From NCBI RefSeq assembly GCF_027172205.1, contig NC_070614.1, positions 39,004,001 to 39,068,000 on the forward strand: DNA of 64,000 bases, read 5' to 3'. Shown here piece by piece: positions 1 through 11,614 of this stretch. The notes beneath the pieces were generated by a model. The model made no database searches. It worked only from the letters and a program-made list of their open reading frames with translations, and was not told the DNA's origin. Made by a program: the position numbers and the translations under genes. This stretch comes from Podarcis raffonei (Eukaryota; Chordata; Lepidosauria; Squamata; Lacertidae). Position 1 is the stretch's first letter. Each line of letters begins with the position of its first letter.

Positions 1-127
1 CCAAACTCGGCCCTCCAGATGTTTGGGGACTACAGTTCCCATCATCCCTGACCACTGGTCCTTTTAGCTAGGGATGATGGGAGTTGTAGTCCCAAAATAT
101 CTGGAGGGCCGAGTTTGGGGGTGCCTG
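1..127. mobile_element. Palindromic MITE (left tip cut by window edge)
   Basis: The two halves are near-perfect inverted repeats (GGCCCTCCAGATGTTTGGG... against ...CATCTGGAGGGCC). It belongs to the family seen whole at 29886-30021, a hAT-type non-autonomous element. Confidence 0.75.
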
Positions 128-188
128 ACCTACACAGAAGGTGAGAAGTTATTTCAGTACAGAGGAAGAAGGCCTGGAGAACTATCAT

Positions 189-345
189 TCTTCATTAGAA
201 CATAAGAAATGCTCTGCTGGATCAGACCAATGGCCCATCTAGTCCAGCATCCTGTTCTCACAGTGGCCAATTCAGATGCCTGTGGGAAGCATGCAAGCAG
301 GACCTGAGCATAACGGCAACTCTCCCTGCCTGCAGTTTCCTGCAA
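189..345 (-). mobile_element. CR1/L3-type LINE 3' tail
   Basis: Reads, reversed, as the widespread amniote LINE tail with ATGGGCCATTGGTCTGATCC and an end near TTATGTTC. The fragment carries no reading frame of interest. Confidence 0.6.
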
Positions 346-1255
346 CTGGTATTCAGAGGCATATCAGTACCTTCCTCAAGGACTCACCTCAAGGTGCTAA
401 CTAGCAGTGGACCTTTGGTCTTCCCAGCTGAGCAGGTGGTAGCAAGAGAACAGCGCAAGCACAAACCCACACATTCCGTTGCTGCTTTTCCTTACAAACA
501 GCATGATGCACACTTTTGCCTAACTGCACCTTGTTTAACACTCCTCACCTCAGTTTGTTTTGCAGGTGGATCTGGCCCATGGGCTGCCTATAGCCATTCC
601 TGCTATAGGAGACCAGGATAGGAGACCACCTTGGAACAGGCCTTTCAAGCCTGAAGAATCTACTCTGAGTGCTTGGGGTTGTTTTTTACTAGAACCCCCA
701 AGATCCACTAACTGGAGCCTAGTGCAAAAGGTGGACATTGGGCATTAAACCCATGCTGAACACTGGGATTAGTTCTGAAAAGCAGAAGAAAAGTGAGCTC
801 CTTCTCCTTCCTAACAAACATTCACTCCTGGTTATAGCCACTGCCCCCAAGCATTCTTCATGCCAGTGGTATAATTTGGAAGGGGATCGTTTTATGGTTG
901 CCACTGTTAAAAACGATTGGGAATCAGAAATCTTTATCTACCTCAATTCAGTGATGATGTATCAACAGGTTCCAATTCACCTTCTGCCTACCCCTGCCTT
1001 AGAACCCAAACAATCCACTCTTGACTCAATTGGGAGGGGGTCAAGGGAGAGCTCACACCTCCCCTTCTAACTGCTTGTGCTCGCTACAAACGACATTTGA
1101 AAAATTATTTCTATATAAAAATGTTTATCCCATCCCCCTTGAGTTGGGTTTTATGTAGTGTGCCTTGCAGTTTGGTTGTGCACGGGGGAGTTGAGCATAT
1201 CCTAACTGTATTATTCACACAGCAACCCTGCACAATAACTTAGGCTGTGGTAGCA

Positions 1256-1376
1256 GATGTGTTGCCCTCCAGGTGTTGTCTAACTCCAACTCCCATCAGC
1301 CCCAGCCAGCATGGCTAAGGGTTAGGAATGATGGGAGCTGTCGTCCATCAGCGTCTGGAGGGCACCACACTGGCGA
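1256..1376. mobile_element. Palindromic MITE, diverged copy
   Basis: Ends TGCCCTCCAGGTG and GTCTGGAGGGCA are inverted; same family as 1-127 but more worn. Confidence 0.6.
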
Positions 1377-1467
1377 TTCCTGAGCTCAGAGAAACAGCAA
1401 CTGTCCTGAAGTTGCACAGTTAATTTCACAGCTATGTAGTGATCTGAACCTGCTTATACTCCATCCC

Positions 1468-1578
1468 AGCCAACGTGGTGCCCTCCAGATGTTTTGGGCT
1501 ACAACTCCCATCAGCCACCTGGGCAAGCTGGCTGGGGTCTGAAGTCTCAAACATCTGGAGGGCAGCAGGTTGGCAATG
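1468..1578. mobile_element. Palindromic MITE, diverged copy
   Basis: Ends GTGCCCTCCAGATGTTT and AAACATCTGGAGGGCA are inverted. It lies about 90 bp from the previous copy and 110 bp from EPN1 exon 2. Confidence 0.65.
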
Positions 1579-1683
1579 GCTGCTCTTAACAGCCACACCA
1601 TACAGGCTCCACAACCCATCTAAACAGTTTCGGCAACGCTTGCCAGCCTGACTGAGGCCACCCGGCTGGGAATGAGCACTCAC

Positions 1684-1933
1684 CGGTCGCAGTCTGGGCC
1701 AGCTTCTCCTTGGTTTTGAGGGCATGGGCCCGCTCCTCCTTGAGACGCTCGTCGTCTTTGAGGAGGGCCACTAGCTGCTTGGCCTTCTCCCGCACGTTGA
1801 CTCCCTGGTCCTTGCCATCGCGGTCAACGTACTGGAAGTCTTTTAGCGTCTGGATGGCGTAGATGTTCTCCTTGCATTGCTGCGCCACCCGCTCCGAGCC
1901 CGTCTTGATCAGGTATTCCATCAGCGTCATGGC
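1684..1933 (-). CDS. EPN1: EPN1 second coding exon
   Basis: The exon has 250 nt and encodes residues 77-159 (AMTLMEYLIKTGSERV to LAQTAT), the second half of ENTH and the helical linker. The acceptor is preceded by a pyrimidine run ending CTTCCAG. The donor is GTGAGTGC and leaves phase 1. The next exon is not in 1-1683 and must lie outside the window. Confidence 0.93.
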
Positions 1934-3041
1934 CTGGAAGAAGAGGAAGAAAAAGCTTCCAGCTTCCAGCACACCTGATCCCTGGCATTGCTGGCTAGGG
2001 ATTGAAGGGCACTGGAATGCCAACAAACACACAGAAGGTGCCAGGATGAGGAAGGTTATTCAAGTATTACGAGAGAGGGAGAAAAGATTGTGCGTAATTC
2101 TTCACAGAAGTAGCGTGGTGGAAGAGGCCCAAAGCACTAGCCAGAGGGGCTTCTAAAAACGAGATCTAACATTTGTCCGATACCAAATCAGAACAAATGT
2201 TCCAATAAGGCCAGAACAGTTAACTCCCCAAATGGCAGAGACTCTAGTCCAAGGTCTCTGGGAGGGACTGTCTTCTCAGCCTTGTGCCAGCCAAGATCCT
2301 TCAGCACCTCTCTTCAAAACTTTCACTTGTCACTCTGCAACCATGAGGCTTCAATTTGGAGAACCACTGGAAAGTAGCAACGTCATCAGTTTCACCAGAT
2401 ATAGGAAAGCTCACACCAAGGAGAAGCAAGCACAGGCAAGGCGCTGGGGGAGCTCAAGGTTTTATATTTCCTTATGCAATGGAAAAGCAATTGCAAAGTG
2501 GTACTCATGACTGTTTCCCTGCAGCTGGGAAAACATCTCTGTGCCTTTCTCATCGGGCCTTGCTGCCCCATCTGGCAGTAAACCGCCCCCCCCAAATCAT
2601 GTGGTACCCTACGGGTCACCAAAACCCAAACCCCACCCTTGTCTGGGAAAAGGCTGCCTATCGCTGCTTCACCCCAAGTTACCTGGGCCTGAAATTGAGG
2701 CCTTAAACAGGCAAAGGGCATGTGCTACAACTGAGCTATGGCGCCTCCCTCGATTTGGCAGCCACCTTTCACAACCAAGGGAAACCGAATTTACCACCGG
2801 CCGAGCTCATTACCTTATAGACATGACGCCAGTTTTTGCCGTGGTCATTGAGACGCTTCCAGATCATGCTCATGATTTCGGAGAAGGCCACCACGTTGTA
2901 AGTGAGGTCTGCAATTTCAGACATGAGGGAGCTGGACGGGCCCCAAGGGTCGTTGGACGTGGCCTCCCGCACCTTGATCTCCGCCTCAGAGTAGTTGTGC
3001 ACGATGTTCTTCATCTGGCGGCGCAGCGAGGAGGTCGACAT
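1684..3041 (-). CDS. EPN1: Epsin-1, 5' part (ENTH domain); gene continues beyond left edge
   Basis: Epsin is an endocytic adaptor that binds PI(4,5)P2 at the plasma membrane, bends it, and recruits clathrin, AP-2 and ubiquitinated cargo. Two coding exons are visible: 3041-2814 (76 codons, starting MSTSSLRRQMKN) and 1933-1684 (83 codons plus one base). Together they encode the ENTH domain (about residues 12-144), with the lipid-contact residues R8, K11, R25, N30, R63, K69, H73 and K76 all present. The segment ends KTKEKLAQTAT, where the human protein leaves ENTH for the UIM, DPW and NPF region; that part is not in the window. Donor sites read GTAATG and GTGAGT and the internal acceptor is preceded by a pyrimidine run. 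The start codon has a strong context (CCGCCGCCATG). EPN1 is chosen over EPN2 and EPN3 because U2AF2 and CCDC106 are next door; ENTH alone would not decide it. Confidence 0.93.
1934..2813 (-). other. EPN1 intron between its two visible coding exons
   Basis: 880 bp. A minus-strand tRNA-like SINE relic lies at about 2695-2752 (GCCATAGCTCAGTTGTAGCA). The rest shows nothing recognisable. Confidence 0.6.
2814..3041 (-). CDS. EPN1: EPN1 first coding exon
   Basis: The exon has 228 coding nt in phase 0, from the ATG at 3041 to the donor at 2813 (GTAATGAGC). The acceptor lies just upstream at 3050 (read on the minus strand, ...CTGACAG then CCGCCGCCATG), so the same exon holds about 8 nt of 5' UTR. This implies a separate non-coding first exon further upstream, at higher coordinates. 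Confidence 0.93.
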
Positions 3042-3666
3042 GGCGGCGGCTGTCAGAGTGGGCGGTGGGGAGGGCGGCCTCCCCTTTCCCCAAGCTTCCC
3101 GTTGATGGCTTTGAGACGGGCCCGGCTCACGCCAGGAGAGGTGGCCTCCCGGGTCCCGGCTGGCTTCCTGAGGGGCGAGGCCACCGCAGCCGCCCTGGTG
3201 CTGCTTGGCTGAGGGTCCCTAGTGTGCCGCGGGCACCCTCCGAAGCCATCCAGGCATGGCAGCCATTCCAAGACGCGCCTGGCAAGAGAAGGAGAGCAAC
3301 TTTTTAGTCTGTGGTAAGAGAAACGGTCCCCTTCTCCAAGGCTTTGCTGCTTCAATCTGTATCTCTCATTCTGATAACTCGTAAAGGATTCAGAAGGAGC
3401 CACCCTCTCCCTCAGACCAAAGGAAGTCCTCTTCCGCCCCTTCCTCTTTTCTAAGAACTCTCCCTGTCTTCCCACATGCTATCAAGCTTCTCTGTCTTGA
3501 GGGCTAGACACTTTAGAAGCAAACAAAACCAGGAGAGGGAGATTCAGAACTTCTGCTGTTCAATAGCCGGGTAAGAATTTCCTGTTCTGGATTGGAAGCA
3601 AAAAGTCTCCAGTCCAGCACTTCAAACAGAGGCAAACAACGCCCGCCTCCCCAGGCAGCCTTCCCC

Positions 3667-3780
3667 AGTCTTGGCTCTCCAGAGTTTGGTGGACTACAAC
3701 CCCCATCGTTCCCAAGCAGCAATGTCAGGGATGATGGGAGTTGCAGTCTAACAATTTTTGGAGATCCAACCTGTTGGGGT
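3667..3780. mobile_element. Palindromic MITE, diverged copy
   Basis: Shows the family core GATGATGGGAGTTGCAGTCT and its inverted partner ACTACAACCCCCATCGTTCC. Confidence 0.6.
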
Positions 3781-5269
3781 GTGGGAGGCAGCTCAGAGTG
3801 TGTCACACCCAACCCTGTTTAGGGACGGGGTGAGGAGAAGATGGGGAAAGAAGAATGATGCATGCCATAGCCTCCCTCTGATCAAAGGAGCATCAGGCTC
3901 CAGGATCAAGATCCACTATTCAGAACATTTATTCCACATTTTTATTCCATGCTTCCTCCAAAAAGCTGAGGGTGACTTAAATAGTTCCCTCCTTTTATCC
4001 TCACCACTGCCTTGTAGAATAGGTCAGGCCAACATACAGCAACCAGCCCTAGGCCACTCCGGAAAGCTATATAATCCAGCAAGGAGTTGAACCTGTCTTC
4101 CTCCCCTCCCCAATTATTTCATAACGTAACAGGAAAAAACACCCAAATAACTAATAAATCACAACACGCATTGCCAGATGACGTTAGCAATAAGAATATT
4201 CCACCAGTCCCGATTTAAACATATAAAGTAACACAGGCAGGCCAAATAAAATTGGTGATTATAAGCCATGCTTTCAAACATAGAAAGGGCAGTGTGTGGT
4301 ATTCAATCCACTGGGTGATAGATGGTAGATGTTTGTGTGATCGCCCTAGTCTTAAGTCTAGCACTCCAGCAACTACACATACATGCACACATACACAATA
4401 TACACTTTCCTCAAGCTTCCTATCATCACGTACGGGATTCAACAATCTCTCTCCGCACCTGTGGACTAGGCAAAGCTCTCGGGGTCTCTAGGAAGGGACA
4501 AGCTGCTGGGAGCCAAGAGGAGCAAAGGCTGGAAGATGTGCAACTCGCTGCATTTGTCCCAAACCCATCCGCTGCTTCCTGGAGCCCCTGGCCCTGCCTG
4601 ACCCCCAAACATTCTTAAACGTCAAAAGGAAGGAAGTCCACATTGCTGAGGAATGAGTCACTGTGGCCAGATTCTGGAAACTTCCACCTTCCACCCCTTT
4701 CCGGTTTTTCTCTACGCTGCCTCCAAGCCATAGAATTCCGAAACAGGCACACTGGAGGCGGCTGAAGAAGATCCAGTGGGAGAGGGAGGAGGCACACAGG
4801 AATCAACTGAGACCACCACATCATGGCATGCATGCAACACTCAGCTGAATGGAGCTTAGCTTAGTGGTGCTCCTGGCTTAGGAACCAGCGGTTATAAATC
4901 ATTGCGCCAATGTGGCTCCCCATCCACCACCTACTCGTGCTAGTTGGATCAGACTATATTCTCCAAGATCTCAGTAAAAGGGGACTTTTTCAAGGATTCC
5001 AAGGGGGGCTTTGTTAAAGATAGCTTACAATTTTGTAAAGAAAAGTTTTTACAGTTGGAAAGAAAGGCCATCACAACTATTTTATTCTTCAACCTATACG
5101 GGGAGATGGAATAACCCCTGTTATATAATAAGCCACCAAAACGACAACATCCAGAGAGCCACATATTCTACATCCCCGATGTAGAAAGATTTATTCAACA
5201 TCAACTTTAGCCAAGCGCTGATTTCTTAAAAGGAAAGCCACTGAGAAAGTACAGTGCAATGGTTCAGAC

Positions 5270-5460
5270 ATTTATTAAGCTTATCCTTTGCCCTTTTCTC
5301 CAAGGAGCTCAGGGCAGTGGGCTCTCTGCCCTCTCACAACAGCCCTGTGAGGTAGGTCAGGCTGACACGTAGTGACTGGTCCCAGCTCACCTACTGAAGT
5401 CCACGGAGGAGTGAGGACTCCCTCAACTCAAGACTCCCTCAACTCAAGGGTTGAACCCAG
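5270..5460 (-). mobile_element. tRNA-derived SINE relic (Sauria/MIR-like)
   Basis: Reversed, it reads as the common squamate SINE body with CCTCACAGGGCTGTTGTGAG and the region before the tail. Ends are unclear. Confidence 0.5.
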
Positions 5461-5474
5461 GCACAGCCTACATG

Positions 5475-5568
5475 ATGGCCTCCAGATGTTTCTGGACTAG
5501 AATTTCCATTATCCTTGAAGCTGGGAGCCCAACAATGTCTGGTGGGTGCCCTGTTGGCAACCCCTGCT
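5475..5568. mobile_element. Palindromic MITE relic
   Basis: Has GGCCTCCAGATGTTTCTGGACT with a degraded inverted partner. An old copy. Confidence 0.4.
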
Positions 5569-6639
5569 CTAACCACTACCCCACATTGTCTCCTCTTTTA
5601 TTCAAGACTGAGTTGTCGCTTCAACTGTGTGGAAAGGTGGATTAAAGCCTCCCTGAACAAACCCGATCCAGTGCCCCCCCACCTGCATTCGTCCCAATGA
5701 CTCTGAACTTGGCCAGAACCCCAACTCCAAAAACCCTCTCAAAGAACACATCTGTGGCAAAGGCCCTCCCTCCTTCACAGTTTCCAAGGACAGCTACTTT
5801 TGCTAAGAGAAATGGGCCGAAAGCCTCTGCTTACGGGCACTTGTTTCCCCGCCATCATTTTTTTAAATCTCCCTTCTGCCCTCCCTTCCTTCTCCTGCAT
5901 CCCACAGTCTGGCAAGAGGACAGAATGATTACTTGGACTACTAAACAAAGCCTCTGGGATAAGAGATTCCACCCCTGCCAGTGTCTTGCATTTGATGAAA
6001 ACTCTTAAACAATGAAAAACATGGTATTGCAAATCCAAGTGATGTTTGCAGATAACTGGAGAGAGATAAAATAGTTGACGAAACGAGGAAAATAACTGGT
6101 TGGATGTGGGGGTGGGGGGTGGGGGTACTCATGAATTCATTGTGGGAGTTTAGATGAAACAGTGCCACTAAATCACTGTATCCTTACTGTAGACAGCAAG
6201 GATTACAATCCAATTAGACTCCAGATTTTTCAAGTTAACCAGCAAACTGACTGCAACGATGCTTCCCTCTCTGACAAAGGCATCTGTCTGAGCCCTGCCT
6301 CCTGTCTGTTTTCACTCCAGCCTGACACCATGGAAAACTGCTGCTGCCATCTGCGTTAGACAGACCAGCGGTCTAACTTCATAGGAAAGCATGTGTAGAA
6401 TCTTGCATCCAACACAGAATTCGGTGATCCACGGAGGTCCTAGAAAGAATGTCAGGGTTTTTTTATTAGCAAGTTGCTAGACCTCATGAATTAAGAGAAA
6501 GGCTGCTTCTACGAGTTTATTATCAGTCAGCTTCTTAGTCCACCTGAAATTCTTTTTGCCTTCTTTCTCTCTGGAGGCGAACCCTGACAGTATGACCGAC
6601 TGCCTCTGCCACACCTCAACATAACCCTTTTAATTGTGA

Positions 6640-7105
6640 TCTGCCTTGCAAGCCAATCTAGACTTGAAATTTACAGCATGGGCAAGAATATTACTGGCCC
6701 AGAACTGGAAACAAGAACAAATACCAACGTTGGAGGAATGGAGAACAAAGCTGATGGACTATGCAGAACTTGATAAACTGACAGGGAAGATCAGATATCA
6801 GCGAGATCAAAGTTTCATCGAGGACTGGAAAAAATTAGCAGATTATTGGGAATGCATAAGTGATAATGAAATAACGTTAGTGGCACTTAAAGAAGCTCTG
6901 TAATAGATTAAGAAATATTGCAAAAAAGCAGAATATAAGATGGGGGTAGGTATAAAGGTAATATAGAAATTGGGAAATGTGTATCAAAAATAAGAATTCG
7001 AATGATTCTCAGAGAAGCTGAAGGAAGTCAAAAAGTTGGAAATGTATTGTAATTTGTTAATGTGTGAGGATTGTATGGAAAAACTAATAAAATATATTTA
7101 AAAAA
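6640..7105 (+). mobile_element. L1 LINE 3' fragment
   Basis: Encodes the end of L1 ORF2 (ARILLAQNWKQEQIPTLEEW and the following residues to about 6903), then a short 3' UTR and an A-rich tail after AATAAAATATATTT. Heavily 5'-truncated. Confidence 0.8.
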
Positions 7106-7845
7106 AAAGAAATTTACAGCATGTACCACCTTAAGAGAGAATATAATGAAAATGATGTATCCTTGGTATTTGACACCTGTTAAATTGGCGAGAATGTATA
7201 GGATGAGTAGTAAGACATGTTGGAAATGTAAAGATAAAGATGGAGATTTTTACCACATGTGGTGGACATGTGAGAAAACGAAACAGTTTTGGGAACTGAT
7301 TTATAACGAATTGAAAAAGATATTCAAATACACTTTCCCAAAAAAGCCAGAAGCTTTTTTGCTAGGCTTGATGGGAGAGGAAATAGAAAAAGCAGATCAA
7401 AGGTTATTTATGCATGCTACGACTGCTGCCAGAACTTTGTTAGCCCAAAAATGGAAAGTACCAGATTTACCAACAATAGAGGAGTGGCAGACGAAGATGG
7501 TGGATTATGCGGAACTAGCAAAACTGACCTGCAAGATCCGAAATCAGGAGGAAACAAAATTCCAAAGAGATTGGAGTAAATTTATGGACTATATAAATAA
7601 TAACTGCAGAAATTTGAAGACTCTGGCAGGACTGAAATAAATCTTATGACGTAGACTGACTGGATATAAGAAGAAACTGGGGTAAGGTGACTGAAGCAAG
7701 AAAACCTGTTGAAGGGAGGGAGGGAAGTCAATGCTCGGCAGACTGTTGGGGAAGAATGTGGGTAAATGGCTGTTGAATATTATTGCAATTGGTTTGTTGG
7801 TATTAAATGAAAAACCAATAAAAAGCATTTTTTTTAAAAAAGAGA
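7106..7845 (+). mobile_element. L1 LINE 3' fragment, second copy in tandem
   Basis: Encodes a longer ORF2 C-terminus (PWYLTPVKLARMY, CWKCKDKDGDFYHMWW, ARTLLAQKWKVPDLPTIEEW), stop at about 7640, then a 3' UTR ending AATAAAAAGC and an A-rich tail. It starts directly at the A tail of the first copy and belongs to a related but distinct subfamily. Confidence 0.85.
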
Positions 7846-8159
7846 AGTTTCTGCGCTTTGTACTGCTTTAGTCTCTGCTATTATTTGTCTCTCCAGGCTC
7901 TTCAGTTGCACATCACTGACCCACATAATTGCTCTTCCCCTAGTGCCATGCCACCTCATTCCAACAGCAAGAAGATAAAAGTCCACCAAGTTTTGTGAGA
8001 GCTGCGCTGTGAATGAACTGCCTTCTGAACAGCTTTACACAGAGCAAGGACTTTTCCACATGGAAGCTGGGGTAGTTTGTTCTACACACAGAATTTGATT
8101 TTCTTTCTGGCAGAACTTATTTCCCTTGTGCTTTGAAGTGCACTAACCAGGCACAGATG

Positions 8160-8415
8160 TGCCAGTGTGGTGTAGTGGTTAAGAGCGGTAGTCTCGTAAT
8201 CTGGGGAACCGGGTTCGTGTCTCCGCTCCTCCACATGCAGCTGCTGGGTGACCTTGGGCCAGTCACACTTCTCTGAAGTCTCTCAGCCCCACTCACCTCA
8301 CAGAGTGTTTGTTGTGGGGGAGGAAGGGAAAGGAGAATGTTAGCCGCTTTGAGACTCCTTCGGGTAGTGATAAAGCGGGATATCAAATCCAAACTCTTCT
8401 TCTTCTTCTTCTTCT
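8160..8415 (+). mobile_element. tRNA-derived SINE (Sauria-type), near full length
   Basis: Pol III A box (TGGTGTAGTGGTTAAGAG) and B box (GGTTCGTGTC) are visible, followed by GACCTTGGGCCAGTCACA, a body ending in GATATCAAATCC, and a (CTT)n tail. Looks fairly young. Confidence 0.8.
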
Positions 8416-9115
8416 GTAACTGCGAGGGGAGAAATTTGTACTGGATGTAGAACCCCATGTCCTCATAATTTTCTTTAAAGTTTCTAGTCCCTAAGGGAGA
8501 GACGAAAATATGTGGACAGTGCCTAATAAAAGAAGACCAGTGCACGTGGATGGATTTCCTGCCTTGTTCTCAATCTGGCCATTTTCAGAAACAGAATGAT
8601 ACAAAACCAGCACAATCACTAAACTGTTGGGTCTGTATGTGAGAAATGCAAGTTATGCCCTAGTTTGGCCATGAAGAAGCTTCAACCCTACCCCACCTCT
8701 CTGTGCATCTCAAAGGAAGGGCAGGATACAAATAATGTCACAGAGAAGCATACGCAAGCAAAAAACCCACAATAATTCTCTTGAGACCTACCAAAATTTG
8801 CTCCTTAGTGAAGCTTACATCCTCTCTCTAGTTCTGGTGACTGATATACCTGTGTTCTTCAGTAAGAAAGGAGGAGACAGATCGGAACAGGTCGAGGGGA
8901 GGGGAAGGAAGATGGGAATGGGATGGTAAACAAACCCTGTGAGGAAAGGTGAAAGGAAGTGGGCATATTTCGTCTTGATATCACTCTTCGAGTATGGACG
9001 GAGGCAAAGACTTGTTTCTCTGCTGCTTTAGAGGTCCAGACTAGATCTGGTGGGTTTGAGTTACAGGAGGGCAATTTCACTCAAGCTTTAGCCGAAATGG
9101 TAAGAGCCACTTGAC

Positions 9116-9148
<33 letters not shown>

Positions 9149-9190
9149 CTTTTACATACCGCTCAAAATATAAAAATATCTCTAAGTGGT
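9116..9190 (-). repeat. (TAA)n run with LINE tail
   Basis: About ten TAA units followed by CCTTTTACATACCGCTC, the reversed 3' end of an L2/CR1-like LINE. Confidence 0.5.
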
Positions 9191-9193
9191 GTA

Positions 9194-9427
9194 CAGTGGA
9201 ACCTCGGTTTACGTACCATTCTCCTTACGAATGCTTCGGGTAACAAGCTCCGCTAACCCGGAAGTAGATGATCCTGGTTGCGAACTTTGCCCCAGGATGC
9301 GAGCGGAAGTCACACGCCGGCGGCAGCGGGAGGCCCCATTAGCGAAAGTGCGCCTCATGTTAAGAACAGTTTCGGGTTAAGAACGGACCTCTGGAACGAA
9401 TTAAGTTCATAACCGGAGGTACCACTG
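9194..9427. mobile_element. MITE with CAGTGGTACCTC-type ends (Tc1/mariner, Tigger-like)
   Basis: Terminal inverted repeats CAGTGGAACCTCGG and CCGGAGGTACCACTG; TA target duplications at 9192-9193 and 9428-9429. About 234 bp, no reading frame of its own. Confidence 0.8.
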
Positions 9428-10379
9428 TACAAGAATCAGTAATCAAACTCTTGGATTATCCAGGGCAGACAAAGGAAATACCTCTCTCTGCATACAATGC
9501 ACAGCTAAGTCACAGAGTTCAGTGCCACAACTTGCCTTTAAAAGGGTGTGAGGACAGGCAGAAGGAGGAGAGCTTCATCTAACTGAGCCGTCATTGGCAT
9601 GACATGTGGGCAAACGCTATTGCCTCCATGACCTGCCTGTGGGTTTCTTGGAAGCATCTTAGTCACTTGGGCCTGATCCCACAGGGCTCTTCTTAGGTTA
9701 CAATAACCTAACCAGTAAAGCAACTAATTTACAACTAAAGAGTGCATTTACACTGTCTGGCAGGGTAGAATTCTTTCGGGAGTTGCTTTTTTCTGTTTCA
9801 CTTCTCCTTTGCCTACATTGCTCAACTCGCCTGCCTGACCACACTGCTACCCCTGCCCTAGAAATGTAAATGTAGTTAACAATCCAGAAGTGGTCTGCAA
9901 GCTGCTTGCAGGCCATGCACCTCTCTGCCTGTTTAGAGATAACAAGGTGCCCAGAACCAAGTGCTGGTACCAAATTACTAGGCAGAGCAGTTTGTATTTG
10001 CTTCTTATTTGTTTAGAGTAAATATTCATAAAGTGAGTAAACTGCAGGTTTAAAAAGTGTGAAAACAGTACACACAATCAACCAGGTGGGCACAAGTGGG
10101 TGGTCTCTCAGCAAAACCCACGATGGCGTTCCTGGAGCCATCTCAGAGCCAGCAATAACTTACTGGCCTCTGGCATCCAGTCATAGCAACATCATAATAT
10201 ATTGTTACTGGTCACTCCAATCTCTGCCGAGTGATCCATGAGATGCCAGAGGTCTTGGTTTCAACCAGAGGTTTTGTTCCTTTTGAGAGAGACACAGCAG
10301 AGACTGTAGTGTCTTTCAGAAATATGGTTTATTTACACATATTTACACTTGGGTTTTGATGGAGGAAGTGCAGAACATT

Positions 10380-10645
10380 ACAAGAGTGTCTCTCGTTTAT
10401 TGGGAACCAGGCAGAGGGCCTTCTCGGTAGTGGCGCCCGCCCTGTGGAATGCCCTCCTGTCAGATGTCAAAGAAATAATTATACAACCTTCCATAGACAT
10501 CTGAAGGCAGCTCTGTTTTGGGAAGCTTTCAATGTCTGATGCGTCGCGTGTTCTTTTATATTCTGTTGGAAGTCACCCACAGTGGCTGGGGCAACCCAGT
10601 CAGGTGGGCAGGGTACAAGTAATAAATTGTTGTTGTAGATGCTCC
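10380..10645 (+). mobile_element. L2-like LINE 3' end
   Basis: Contains the C-terminal LWNALL-type motif of the reverse transcriptase ORF (about 10430-10460) and the typical tail GTGGCTGGGGCAACCCAG ... GGGTACAAGTAATAAATTGTT. Confidence 0.65.
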
Positions 10646-11329
10646 CCTCATAACTTCAGCAAGCTTGGGTCAAAATCAGACAGCCTCTCCCGGCCAGCCT
10701 CACATGGAGTTCTCCTCCTGCCCTCTCGCCTTTTCAAACCTTGTTTTTAAAATGCCACATTTTCCCCCTCCAGCCTATGACACCACCCACTGCCCACTTG
10801 GCACTCCCCCTTCCCAGCTTACATCATCAAATACCGAAATTCTGAACCTGGCGTTTGTTTCTGCTCACCACCCCCTCATGGGAGGAGGAGCTCACACTCC
10901 TCTGCTGCCTGGCACAGGGTAACTGTGCCAATTGCCCATTACCTTCCTTTGTACTACATGATGGTTCTTCTCCCAGGTGGTTCCTGGCCAGGAAACTGAG
11001 TCAGCCTGCAGTATTACACTGATAAGCTGTCTCGCACCCAGGTGAAGGCTTCAAGCATTTAGTGATCTACATTTACTAGCTGCAGAAATTATTGGGGGGT
11101 AGGGGAGGAATCTGGTATCCAAGTCTTTTAGGGGAATCTGTCCCCTCACTCACAACCATATGACCCATGATGTCACAATTTATCATGCTGGAACCCAGAA
11201 AATTATTTGTTCGTGGCTCCTTATTTACACAGAAAAACGGTCCTCGGACTCAATAGCTGCATTCAGACAATCCTCCAAACTATTCTCCTGTCTGAAACCC
11301 TAGAAAGCTGCTGTCACTCTGCCAACAAT

Positions 11330-11393
11330 GCTGAGCTAAATGAACCGATAGTCTGACTCAGTACCAGGCAACTTCCTCTGTTCCTATCCTGAA
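11330..11393 (+). mobile_element. CR1/L3-type LINE or SINE tail
   Basis: GTCTGACTCAGTACCAGGCA with TTCCTCTGTTCC, the forward version of the tail at 189-345. Confidence 0.55.
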
Positions 11394-11614
11394 TCTAGCC
11401 ACTATCTGACAGTGGGTCACACTGATTTAGTTTCAAAAGATTATATATGTTGGCTTAACATGCCAAATTTAACCTCTGTGTGTGTTTGTTTGTTTCCTCC
11501 TTTTCTCTTTGACAAGACTCAAGGCAGCTTACAAGATAAAAATAAGAACCACTAAAAACATAGAAAAGACAACAATTTAAAAACCAGTAAATTTTTTTAA
11601 AAAAATTAACAAGA

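Larger units (their letters stand above)
128..1683 (-). other. EPN1 intron 2 (partial)
   Basis: Apart from a LINE tail and two MITE copies I see nothing coding. The next EPN1 exon (UIM region) is not recognisable here. Confidence 0.7.

Noticed and set aside
2541-3212. Plus-strand open frame of 223 codons
   Set aside because: It is antisense to the first EPN1 coding exon, whose ENTH sequence is unmistakable.
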